Assembly (NCBI GenBank): GCA_024709285.1
Contig: JANJWY010000125.1
Span: 1-17,221 of the forward strand
Source: Erysipelotrichaceae bacterium
GTDB taxonomy: Bacteria; Bacillota_I; Bacilli_A; Erysipelotrichales; Erysipelotrichaceae
Direction: 5' to 3'
DNA length: 17,221 nt
The position numbers and the translations under genes are program-made. This document shows positions 1 through 5,996 of this stretch, in pieces; within the stretch, counting starts at the first letter, position 1; every line of letters begins with the position of its first letter. Below the pieces are notes generated by a model, which saw nothing but the letters and a program-made list of their open reading frames with translations, did no database searches and was not told the origin of the DNA.

Positions 1-1644
1 GTCGAAAAAATCGCTCAGCTGGTCAGGGATAAGCTGATTGAAGGTATAACGGATCTGCGTGATGAATCAAATCGTGATGGAATCCGTGTCGTTATTGAAT
101 TACGAAGAGATGTGCAAAGTGAAGTTATTTTAAATCAATTGTATCGGATGACTGCATTACAGACAACTTTTGGGGTAAATATGCTGGCATTGGTCGATAA
201 TGCCCCAAAACAGCTGTCAATTAAGGAAGTATTGAATCATTATATCGATCATCAAGTAGATGTTGTCGTTAGAAGAACAAATTATGATTTAAACCGTGCC
301 AAGGATCGTGCTCATATTCTTGAAGGTCTTCGTATTGCACTAGATTTTATTGATGAGGTCATCGCAATCATTCGATCATCGAAAGATGATTCAACAGCAA
401 TGTACTCATTGATTGAACGTTTCGGACTAACTGAAATACAGGCAAAAGCGATTTTGGATATGCGCTTGCGCCGTTTGACGGGACTAGAACGTTCGAAGAT
501 TGAAGAAGAGTATGCACAATTGATGTCTGCTATCGCTGATTTTGAGGATATTCTGGCAAATCACTGGCGTATCATGGCTATTATCAAAGATGAATTGATT
601 GAAGTTAAAGGTCGATTCAAGGATTTGCGTCGAACAGAAGTTATTGAGGCCGATCTTGATATGCAAGATGAAGATCTGATTCCGATCGAAGATGTTGTCA
701 TTGCCATGACGCTGAACGGTTATATCAAGCGCACAACAATCGATACTTTCCATGTTCAAAACCGTGGGGGTAAGGGTGTTAAGGGCATGGCAACGCATTC
801 AGATGATATTGTTGATCAGTTTATTACGATGTCGACGCATGATTACCTGTTATTATTCACCAACTTTGGTAAAGTGTATCGAATTAAAGGCTATCGTGTG
901 CCACAGGCAAGCCGAATTGCTAAGGGAATTCCGGTCGTAAATCTATTGAATCTGGATAAAGATGAAAAAGTTAAGGCAATGTCTGCGGTTAGCACGGATT
1001 CCGACAATGCATTCTTTGTATTCTCAACCAAAGAGGGATTGGTCAAACGTGTCCCTGTTTCTGAGTTTGAATCGATTCGCCAGAGTGGGAAAATTGCGAT
1101 TTCACTTCGTGATGGCGATGAGTTGATTGCGGTTAAGCAAACGACCGGTGAGGATGAGATCATAATCGCAGGAGCCAATGGTAAAGCAGTTCGATTCAAT
1201 GAAAATGATGTGCGTCCGATGGGGCGTAATGCAGCCGGTGTTCGTGGTTTTAATGTTGATGGCAGCGAAGTCATCGGGATGACCACGGATAAAGAGGGAG
1301 AATACATTCTGGCCGTCACGCAAGGCGGATACGGTAAAAAATCTGCCTTGGAAGATTACCGATTGACGAACCGTGGTGCAAAAGGAGTTAAAACCATCAA
1401 CATCACTGAGAAAAACGGTCCATTAGTGTCTATGCGTGCGGTTTCTGGCAATGAGGAGTTACTGATTGTTACCGATGAAGGAACCGTCATCCGAATATCA
1501 TTAAGAAATGTCGGAACATATGGGCGTAATACCCAAGGGGTCAAATTGATTCAGTTAGGGGAAGGTCACAGTGTATCATCCGTTGCAGTGATTCCGGTTG
1601 AGGATTCCGAAGATAGTCTAGAAGAAGATTTACCAAAAGCATAA
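1..1644 (+). CDS. gyrA: DNA gyrase subunit A, 3' part (5' end outside window)
   Basis: This gene encodes the breakage-reunion subunit of DNA gyrase, which with GyrB introduces negative supercoils. The reading frame is open from base 1, so the N-terminal winged-helix and active-site Tyr region lies upstream of the window. What remains is the end of the tower and coiled-coil part of the breakage-reunion domain, followed by the C-terminal beta-pinwheel DNA-wrapping domain. The GyrA box is visible at 757-777 as QNRGGKG, which marks gyrase rather than ParC; the usual form is Q(R/K)RGG(R/K)G, so Asn replaces a basic residue. Further blade repeats are readable, for example RIKGYR, AAGVRGF, RGAKGVK and NTQGVKL. 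The protein ends in an acidic tail rich in Glu and Asp, common in GyrA. A hairpin begins just after the stop codon. Identity is secure. The apparent GTG start at 112 is internal. Confidence 0.97.
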   Translation, partial: VEKIAQLVRDKLIEGITDLRDESNRDGIRVVIELRRDVQSEVILNQLYRMTALQTTFGVNMLALVDNAPKQLSIKEVLNHYIDHQVDVVVRRTNYDLNRAKDRAHILEGLRIALDFIDEVIAIIRSSKDDSTAMYSLIERFGLTEIQAKAILDMRLRRLTGLERSKIEEEYAQLMSAIADFEDILANHWRIMAIIKDELIEVKGRFKDLRRTEVIEADLDMQDEDLIPIEDVVIAMTLNGYIKRTTIDTFHVQNRGGKGVKGMATHSDDIVDQFITMSTHDYLLLFTNFGKVYRIKGYRVPQASRIAKGIPVVNLLNLDKDEKVKAMSAVSTDSDNAFFVFSTKEGLVKRVPVSEFESIRQSGKIAISLRDGDELIAVKQTTGEDEIIIAGANGKAVRFNENDVRPMGRNAAGVRGFNVDGSEVIGMTTDKEGEYILAVTQGGYGKKSALEDYRLTNRGAKGVKTINITEKNGPLVSMRAVSGNEELLIVTDEGTVIRISLRNVGTYGRNTQGVKLIQLGEGHSVSSVAVIPVEDSEDSLEEDLPKA

Positions 1645-1647
1645 AAT

Positions 1648-1680
1648 ATGGCGAGCTCATGCGGGCTCGCCATTTATATT
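1648..1680. terminator. Bidirectional hairpin between gyrA and the convergent transporter gene
   Basis: A perfect 9-bp stem pairs ATGGCGAGC (1648-1656) with GCTCGCCAT (1665-1673) around an 8-nt loop. On the plus strand it is followed by a T-rich but interrupted tract, and on the minus strand by another T-rich stretch, so it could end transcription from both sides. The last codons and the stop of the minus-strand transporter gene lie inside the hairpin. The tails are weak, so termination efficiency is uncertain. Confidence 0.7.
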
Positions 1681-2511
1681 ATAGTTTTCTTTCGTTTTCG
1701 TTATGTTATATATCGCTATAGTAATTAAGACTATCGCTCCGCCAAACAGAGACAGTGTTCCCGGGACTTCTCCAACGGCTATAAATACCCATATCGGATT
1801 AAGAATAGGTTCTATGGTAGCGATGACCGAACTTTTAACTGCGGAGGTTCTTTTTATACCTAAGGAAAACAATATATATGGGATCCCAAGCTGAAGTGTT
1901 CCCATCAATAGAATAACAGTCCAGTTCAATGTGCTGAATGTTAGGAAGTTTTTGTCGAAGAATAAAAAGGGTAATAGAAATATACTAAACAGATTTCCTA
2001 ATAAAGATGCGTCAACAGGGTTCGCATTGGGAAGTCTGTTTGCAAAGAATACACCCGCAAAGCTTACTCCTGAAAGAACGCCTATAAAATCTCCCAACCA
2101 GTAGCCTGTCTGTAGTCTGTCAACAAAGAACAGAGAAATACCAAACAAAGTAAGGGAAACCGCAATCACATCTTTACGAGATGGAACATATTTTTGAAAA
2201 ACAAAGGAAAACAACAAAATAAATACCGGAGCAGAATATTGAAGAACGATGGCATTGGCAGAGGTGGTCAGTTTATTGGCCAACATAAACAAAGTTGTGG
2301 TCAAAGTGAGCGATATAGCTGACAAAATCGTTGATTTTGAGAAAGAAATGCGTGTTCTTCCCCGATATATCAAAATAACGACAAATGCTATTAATCCGCG
2401 AATGCAAGCAATGGAAAAGGCGTTCCAAGTCAAAATCTTGGCCGCAAGACCACCAAAACTCCACATGACTGCGGCTATAAATATTAAAAGTGATCCATCG
2501 CGGTGTTTCAT
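1657..2511 (-). CDS. EamA/DMT-family membrane transporter
   Basis: This is a 284-residue integral membrane protein of the drug/metabolite transporter superfamily. It consists of two tandem EamA repeats (about residues 5-130 and 145-270) with about ten hydrophobic segments in total. Family hallmarks are the WSFGGLAAK segment in the first helix and the ends of each repeat, where a small-residue helix precedes a Pro (LQYSAPVFILL in repeat 1, IATIEPILNPIWVFI in repeat 2). Family members export or import amino acids, metabolites or drugs, and the substrate cannot be read from the sequence. The ATG at 2511 is preceded by an AAGGA ribosome binding site with normal spacing. The gene is convergent with gyrA and divergent from the 2643 gene. 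Its last five codons and stop lie inside the shared hairpin, so the terminal residues are encoded by terminator DNA. Confidence 0.88.
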   Translation of the reverse strand: MKHRDGSLLIFIAAVMWSFGGLAAKILTWNAFSIACIRGLIAFVVILIYRGRTRISFSKSTILSAISLTLTTTLFMLANKLTTSANAIVLQYSAPVFILLFSFVFQKYVPSRKDVIAVSLTLFGISLFFVDRLQTGYWLGDFIGVLSGVSFAGVFFANRLPNANPVDASLLGNLFSIFLLPFLFFDKNFLTFSTLNWTVILLMGTLQLGIPYILFSLGIKRTSAVKSSVIATIEPILNPIWVFIAVGEVPGTLSLFGGAIVLITIAIYNITKTKENYNINGEPA

Positions 2512-2642
2512 TGAGTGATTCCTTACTCTTGTTTATGCATGCTATTTTACACTAATCACACCTAATTGAACACAAAAATTTTCAATATTGTATAAGTCTG
2601 TTTGCTGTGAGAAAATAATAACAATGTAACGGAGGCGCATAT

Positions 2643-3227
2643 ATGGCAACGGTCTATTTTTGCTCTTCAATAAGCGGGGTAGAAGCCGCAGGATTGAAAT
2701 CTCAGGAAATCGAAACGAGGGAGTTAACTTGTTGCACCAGCAAGATTTTGAGTGTCCTTAGTTTTATCAGTAAAAACAATGATTTTATTATTTCGGTTGG
2801 AAAGGAATTTGAAAGTGACCGGTTGTTTATTTGCGAAAGAGTAAAAAGCGGGATTTTCTCGACTTTTAAAGGCAAAGGACTTTATGTATATCAGTCAGAG
2901 GATCCATCATTTGATTCACTTGAATCCTGTTGGTCAGATCAGGTTGCTATCAGTAATCCTGGCAAATTGATTGAAGTAGAGAGAATCAGGGATGTTTACG
3001 ATTATTTAGTAGATTGTGATACTAAGGGAATCATCACTATTTTTTGGCATCCTGAAAGAATCAACAGAATTTCCGAGGATGATCAAGATTTGGTAAATCT
3101 TGCAATTCTACGTTATAGAATGTATGGAGATAGCATATTAGCGAAAATCAGACAATATCATCCACAATTAATGGAGAGAGTCATTAGTGGTATAGAGTCA
3201 GAGGCATTCAGAGAATATGGCATCTAA
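2643..3227 (+). CDS. Uncharacterised 194-residue protein
   Basis: I do not recognise this protein with confidence. It is a soluble, mixed alpha/beta-looking protein with no signal peptide or membrane segment. Visible features are a Cys pair at residues 30-31, a GKGLYVY segment near residue 78 followed by an acidic stretch and a Trp, and then an ERIRDVYDYL helix and an IITIFWHPERI strand. The order Gly-Lys-Gly strand, aromatic-acidic loop, valine-rich strand, DVY helix, then strand with HPER recalls a loosely defined group of uncharacterised Firmicutes proteins; this is from memory and weak. The start is well supported: GGAGG at 2631-2635 lies 7 nt upstream of the ATG. The gene is divergent from the transporter gene and ends just before the serS promoter, whose -35 box starts 5 nt after the stop. 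It is probably transcribed alone. Codon use resembles its neighbours. Confidence 0.75.
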   Translation: MATVYFCSSISGVEAAGLKSQEIETRELTCCTSKILSVLSFISKNNDFIISVGKEFESDRLFICERVKSGIFSTFKGKGLYVYQSEDPSFDSLESCWSDQVAISNPGKLIEVERIRDVYDYLVDCDTKGIITIFWHPERINRISEDDQDLVNLAILRYRMYGDSILAKIRQYHPQLMERVISGIESEAFREYGI

Positions 3228-3232
3228 TCATG

Positions 3233-3261
3233 TTGACATTGCTATCATCCGCCATTAGAAT
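3233..3261 (+). promoter_or_regulatory. Strong sigma-A-type promoter of serS
   Basis: A perfect TTGACA (3233-3238) is followed after 17 nt by TAGAAT (3256-3261). Transcription would start near 3268, giving a serS leader of about 230 nt. It begins immediately after the stop of the preceding gene, so serS is an independent unit. Confidence 0.85.
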
Positions 3262-3411
3262 ATACCTATAAACGAAGACAGGGACAAGTACTGAGAAATC
3301 GGGTTCAGAGACGCAACGGTTGGTGAAAGTTGTGACGACCATCAGGAAATCCACCCAAGAGTGAAGGAGTAATGTCCTTTCGGTAGCAGCCGTTATCTGT
3401 TCAAGAGGTAA

Positions 3412-3427
3412 TGTTTCACGTGAAACA
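3412..3427. other. parS-type ParB (Spo0J) binding site, perfect palindrome
   Basis: The sequence TGTTTCACGTGAAACA is a perfect 16-bp inverted repeat. It matches the parS consensus known from Bacillus and many other bacteria (TGTTNCACGTGAAACA). The palindrome extends to 20 bp (3410-3429). It lies between stem I and the antiterminator of the serS T-box leader, where the RNA would fold it into an 8-bp hairpin with an ACGT loop. ParB binding there is inferred from the match, not shown. Confidence 0.9.
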
Positions 3428-3440
3428 TTGCAAGAAGGGT

Positions 3441-3478
3441 GGCAACACGGAGAATCGTCCCTTGTGTTGTCTTTTTTT
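3441..3478 (+). terminator. Conditional terminator of the serS T-box
   Basis: GGCAACAC (3441-3448) pairs with GTGTTGTC (3464-3471), allowing one G-U pair, and is followed by seven T residues (3472-3478). The left arm overlaps the T-box sequence, so terminator and antiterminator exclude each other. This is the standard T-box switch. Confidence 0.9.
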
Positions 3479-3496
3479 ATTTTAAGGAGGGTAATT

Positions 3497-4783
3497 ATGC
3501 TCGATATCAAGTTGATCAGGGAAAATCCTGAAGAAATCATTCGCAGACTTCAGACACGTGGAGCAGATTTTTCAATTATTCGAGAAATCGTGAAGTGGGA
3601 TGAAGAACGTAGATTAGTTTTAACCGAGGTAGAAGCAAAAAAGAATTTTCGAAATGAATCGTCCAAGAAAATTGGACTTTTGAAGCGCGAAGGAAAAGAT
3701 ACGGCCGATATAATGAAAGAAGTCGGTGATGCTAATGACCGGATAACGGAGTTAGATGGTAAAGTTGCCGAAATCGAGGATAAAATCCTGAAAATCATGA
3801 ATATCTTGCCCAATGTTCCACGTGAAACAATTAAAGTAGGGACAACGGATGCAGATAACAAAGAAGTAAGGAAATGGGGAGAAATCCGAAAATTTGACTT
3901 TGAACCAAAACCTCATTGGGATATCGGCACAGGATTAGATATTCTTGATTTTGAGCGAGGAGCAAAGATAACCGGTGCCCGTTTCACGGTGTATAAGGGT
4001 GCAGGCGCACGTCTTGAGCGCGCTATCATAAATTTCATGCTTGATTTACATACGACAAAGCATGGTTATATGGAAACATTGCCACCATTTATGGTAAATG
4101 CTACGTCCATGTATGGGACCGGCCAATTACCGAAATTTGAGGAAGATTTGTTTAAAGTGACCCCGTTTGATTATTATCTTGTGCCAACGGCTGAGGTTCC
4201 GGTAACCAATATGCATGCCAATGAGATACTCTCACTCGATCAGATGCCGATATACTATACAGCTTATACACCGTGCTTCCGCGCAGAAGCAGGTGCAGCC
4301 GGAAGAGATACTCGGGGTATCATCCGTCAGCACCAATTCAATAAGGTTGAGCTTGTAAAATTTACGACACCCGAAGCGTCGTATGATGAACTTGAAAAAC
4401 TGACCAATAATGCGGAAGAAATTCTAAAGCAATTAAAATTGCCGTATCGTGTTGTGGAGCTGTGTACCGGAGATATGGGTTTTAGCAGTGCCATGACCTA
4501 TGATATTGAAGTTTGGCTGCCGGCGTTTGCTACCTATCGTGAGATTTCTTCATGCTCGAACTTTGAGGACTTTCAGGCGCGTCGTGCGAACATTCGTTTC
4601 CGCAGGGAGGCAAAAGGCAAACCTGAATATGTTCATACACTAAATGGTTCGGGGTTGGCTGTAGGCAGAACCGTGGCTGCAATTTTGGAGAATTATCAAA
4701 ATGCGGATGGTACGGTAACTGTTCCTGAAGTATTGCGTCCGTATATGGGCGGGTTAGAAGTAATTGCATTTAATAAAAAATAA
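3497..4783 (+). CDS. serS: Seryl-tRNA synthetase
   Basis: This class II aminoacyl-tRNA synthetase charges tRNA-Ser, and also tRNA-Sec where present. From the ATG at 3497 it has 428 residues, close to the usual 425. The N-terminal tRNA-binding coiled-coil arm spans about residues 30-100. The catalytic domain follows, with the TGARFTVYKGAGARLERA region (motif 1), FRAEAGAAGRDTRGIIRQHQF (motif 2) and SGLAVGRTVAAILENYQ (motif 3). The start is fixed by AAGGAGG ending 7 nt upstream. The open frame extends back to 3428, but that part is the T-box terminator. Expression is controlled by serine availability through the leader. Residues 106-111 read NVPRET; from memory most SerRS proteins have His where Arg109 stands, and this stretch is encoded by a perfect parS site. 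The 3' end contains the -35 box of the ffs promoter. Confidence 0.98.
   Translation: MLDIKLIRENPEEIIRRLQTRGADFSIIREIVKWDEERRLVLTEVEAKKNFRNESSKKIGLLKREGKDTADIMKEVGDANDRITELDGKVAEIEDKILKIMNILPNVPRETIKVGTTDADNKEVRKWGEIRKFDFEPKPHWDIGTGLDILDFERGAKITGARFTVYKGAGARLERAIINFMLDLHTTKHGYMETLPPFMVNATSMYGTGQLPKFEEDLFKVTPFDYYLVPTAEVPVTNMHANEILSLDQMPIYYTAYTPCFRAEAGAAGRDTRGIIRQHQFNKVELVKFTTPEASYDELEKLTNNAEEILKQLKLPYRVVELCTGDMGFSSAMTYDIEVWLPAFATYREISSCSNFEDFQARRANIRFRREAKGKPEYVHTLNGSGLAVGRTVAAILENYQNADGTVTVPEVLRPYMGGLEVIAFNKK
3814..3829. other. parS-type ParB (Spo0J) binding site inside serS
   Basis: The sequence TGTTCCACGTGAAACA is identical to the classic Bacillus subtilis parS site. It falls within the serS coding region, from the last base of codon 106 to codon 111. 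It lies 402 bp downstream of the first parS site. Two matches of 15-16 conserved positions in 400 bp are far beyond chance, so I regard the pair as a real ParB loading locus. Confidence 0.92.
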
Positions 4784-4791
4784 GGTATAAT
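4764..4791 (+). promoter_or_regulatory. Promoter of ffs
   Basis: TTGCAT (4764-4769), 16 nt spacer, then consensus TATAAT (4786-4791). Transcription would start at about 4798, exactly where the terminal stem of the SRP RNA begins. The -35 box lies within the last codons of serS. Confidence 0.85.
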
Positions 4792-4797
4792 AAACAT

Positions 4798-4876
4798 GCT
4801 ATCACAACGTTACCTACTGAACCAGGTCAGGGTCGGAAGACAGCAGCCTTAAAGTGGCTCTGACGTGTGTGATAGC
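4798..4876 (+). ncRNA. ffs: Signal recognition particle RNA, small bacterial (4.5S-like) type
   Basis: This RNA is the scaffold of the signal recognition particle, with protein partner Ffh, for co-translational targeting of membrane proteins. The hallmark apical part of helix 8 is clear: CAGG, a short stem, a GGAA tetraloop (4835-4838), then AGCAGCC (4842-4848). Outer pairing includes GTCAG (4826-4830) with CTGAC (4860-4864). The ends close with a perfect 8-bp stem, GCTATCAC (4798-4805) with GTGATAGC (4869-4876). A T-rich tract follows (4877-4885), so the closing stem probably also serves as the terminator. At about 79 nt it is short, lacking the Alu domain of the 6S-type RNA of Bacillus. Exact ends are inferred from the stem and promoter. 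Confidence 0.93.
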
Positions 4877-4899
4877 TTTTATTTTACAAAAGGAGCTTT

Positions 4900-5349
4900 A
4901 TGGACGATAAATACTATATGCAAAAGGCAATGAGTGAAGCTGAGCAAGCATTTTTAGAGAATGAAGTGCCGATTGGGTGTGTCATTGTCTATAAGGATGA
5001 AATAATTGCTTCAACACATAACCGGAAGGAACAGTTGAATCGTGCGACAGCACATGCTGAAATCTTGGCGATTGAAAAATCATGCCTTGTACTGAATGAT
5101 TGGCGATTAGATGAGTGTACATTGTATGTCACGTTGGAGCCTTGTCCGATGTGTGCAGGCGCTATCTATCAATCACGTATCAAAAGGGTCGTTTTTGGTG
5201 CTTTTGATCCAAAAGGTGGGGCATATGGTTCGAATTTCGATATGAATGCTGTGCCACGCCTGAATCACTATCCCTCAGTTACCAGCGGTGTATTGAAGGA
5301 TGAATGCAGTGTGTTGATTAAGGATTTTTTTAGAACTAAAAGGCAATAA
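4900..5349 (+). CDS. tadA: tRNA-specific adenosine deaminase
   Basis: TadA converts adenosine to inosine at the wobble position (34) of tRNA-Arg(ACG). The 149-residue protein has the full zinc deaminase signature: H52-A-E54, with Glu54 as the proton shuttle, and P-C82-P-M-C85. Asn41, the VPIGCV segment near the N-terminus and the GAFDPKGGAYGS loop also fit TadA rather than guanine or cytidine deaminases. AAAGGAG sits just upstream of the ATG. The gene starts 23 nt after the SRP RNA closing stem. The ffs-tadA proximity also occurs near the Bacillus origin. It may be expressed by readthrough from the ffs promoter, as no separate promoter is evident in the short gap. A strong terminator follows. 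Confidence 0.96.
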   Translation: MDDKYYMQKAMSEAEQAFLENEVPIGCVIVYKDEIIASTHNRKEQLNRATAHAEILAIEKSCLVLNDWRLDECTLYVTLEPCPMCAGAIYQSRIKRVVFGAFDPKGGAYGSNFDMNAVPRLNHYPSVTSGVLKDECSVLIKDFFRTKRQ

Positions 5350-5364
5350 AACGGTTTATAAACT

Positions 5365-5390
5365 AAGAGGAGTTATCTCCTCTTTTCTTT
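5365..5390 (+). terminator. Rho-independent terminator after tadA
   Basis: An 8-bp perfect stem pairs AAGAGGAG (5365-5372) with CTCCTCTT (5377-5384) around the loop TTAT and runs into a T-rich tail. It isolates tadA from the acetyltransferase gene. Confidence 0.9.
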
Positions 5391-5416
5391 ATATTGAGTG
5401 TAATCGCCACAGGTTA

Positions 5417-5425
5417 TGGTATAAT
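5417..5425 (+). promoter_or_regulatory. Extended -10 promoter of the GNAT gene
   Basis: TGG followed by consensus TATAAT (5420-5425) forms an extended -10 element. A TTGAGT at 5394-5399 is 20 nt away, too far for a normal -35, so the extended -10 likely carries recognition. Transcription would start near 5432. Confidence 0.75.
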
Positions 5426-5459
5426 AAATGGGACGACATTGAACAACGAAGGAGTTATC

Positions 5460-5924
5460 ATGGAAGTAATCTCAGTGAGAAATCAACCTGAATCGGTTGA
5501 TTCTGCTATCTCTTATATTCAGTCGAAGTGGGCAAGTGAGCAAAGCATGGCGGTGTATCAAGATTGCATTACTCACTCCATAAATGCGCCTTCAGCTTTG
5601 CCTCAATGGTATTTGTTGTATGACGGTGATGAAATCGTCGGATGTGCCGGATTGGTAACCAATGATTTTATCAGCAGAATGGATTTATATCCCTGGATTT
5701 GTGCTTTGTTTATCGAGAAGACGCATAGGGGGAGAAATTTGGGCAGATTATTGATTAAAGCAGCAATTGAAGATGCGAGAATCGGTGGATTTGAAAACTG
5801 TTATTTATGTACGGATCACGTTGGATATTATGAAAAGTTTGGATTTACTCATATCGGTATTGGTTATCATCCATGGGGAGAAACTTCTTCGATATACAAG
5901 ATTTCGACAGGAAACGACATTTGA
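5460..5924 (+). CDS. GNAT-family N-acetyltransferase
   Basis: This is a 154-residue acetyltransferase of the GCN5-related fold, which transfers an acetyl group from acetyl-CoA to an amine. Visible features are strand 2-3 (YLLYDGDEIVGCAGLV, residues 51-66), strand 4 (WICALFIEKTHR), the pyrophosphate-binding loop R90-G-R-N-L-G95, and the C-terminal YYEKFGF motif (123-129). The substrate cannot be deduced. The chosen start (5460) follows GAAGGAG at proper distance and a consensus -10 some 35 nt upstream. The open frame extends back to 5394, but that would run through the promoter. It is flanked by a terminator before and the dnaX promoter after, so it is probably monocistronic. Confidence 0.9.
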   Translation: MEVISVRNQPESVDSAISYIQSKWASEQSMAVYQDCITHSINAPSALPQWYLLYDGDEIVGCAGLVTNDFISRMDLYPWICALFIEKTHRGRNLGRLLIKAAIEDARIGGFENCYLCTDHVGYYEKFGFTHIGIGYHPWGETSSIYKISTGNDI

Positions 5925-5944
5925 TTTTAATTGCTCTGTCAAAC

Positions 5945-5973
5945 TTTAAAGCAAATATCGGTTTTGGTATAAT
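5945..5973 (+). promoter_or_regulatory. Promoter of the dnaX operon
   Basis: TTTAAA (5945-5950), 17 nt, then TATAAT (5968-5973), preceded by TGG as an extended -10. Start of transcription near 5980. It is the only clear promoter before the five tightly packed genes dnaX to the aldo/keto reductase. Confidence 0.8.
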
Positions 5974-5996
5974 TAATACGGAAAGAAGGGTTTATT

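Larger units (their letters stand above)
3268..3484 (+). promoter_or_regulatory. Serine-specific T-box leader of serS
   Basis: This leader senses uncharged tRNA-Ser and lets transcription read through into serS. Stem I carries the AGTA S-turn motif (3287-3290) opposite GAAA then TCC (3350-3352) and A. By analogy with the well-studied glyQS leader, where the codon follows GAAA, TCC is the specifier, a serine codon. The conserved T-box sequence runs from 3436 to 3450. Its TGGC (3440-3443) can pair with a GCCA acceptor end, as expected for tRNA-Ser with discriminator G. The antiterminator pairs AAGGG (3435-3439) and ACG (3447-3449) with CGTCCCTT (3456-3463), leaving the canonical-sized 7-nt bulge TGGCAAC (consensus TGGNACC). 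A 20-bp palindrome that contains a parS site occupies the stem III position (3410-3429). Specifier, bulge and downstream gene all agree on serine. Confidence 0.95.

Noticed and set aside
891..1319. 142-codon open frame antisense to gyrA, and similar long antisense frames elsewhere
   Set aside because: No ribosome binding site and no recognisable protein features. These are shadows of strongly conserved genes on the other strand.
3428..3496. In-frame N-terminal extension of serS back to an ATG at 3428
   Set aside because: It runs through the T-box terminator hairpin and T tract, while ATG 3497 has a consensus AAGGAGG and gives the normal SerRS N-terminus.
4586..4600. Partial LexA-like inverted repeat within serS
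   Set aside because: It is an imperfect match inside a coding region of a gene not under SOS control, and is expected by chance.
5394..5459. 22-codon extension of the GNAT acetyltransferase
   Set aside because: It would pass through the consensus extended -10 promoter at 5417-5425. ATG 5460 has a proper ribosome binding site.
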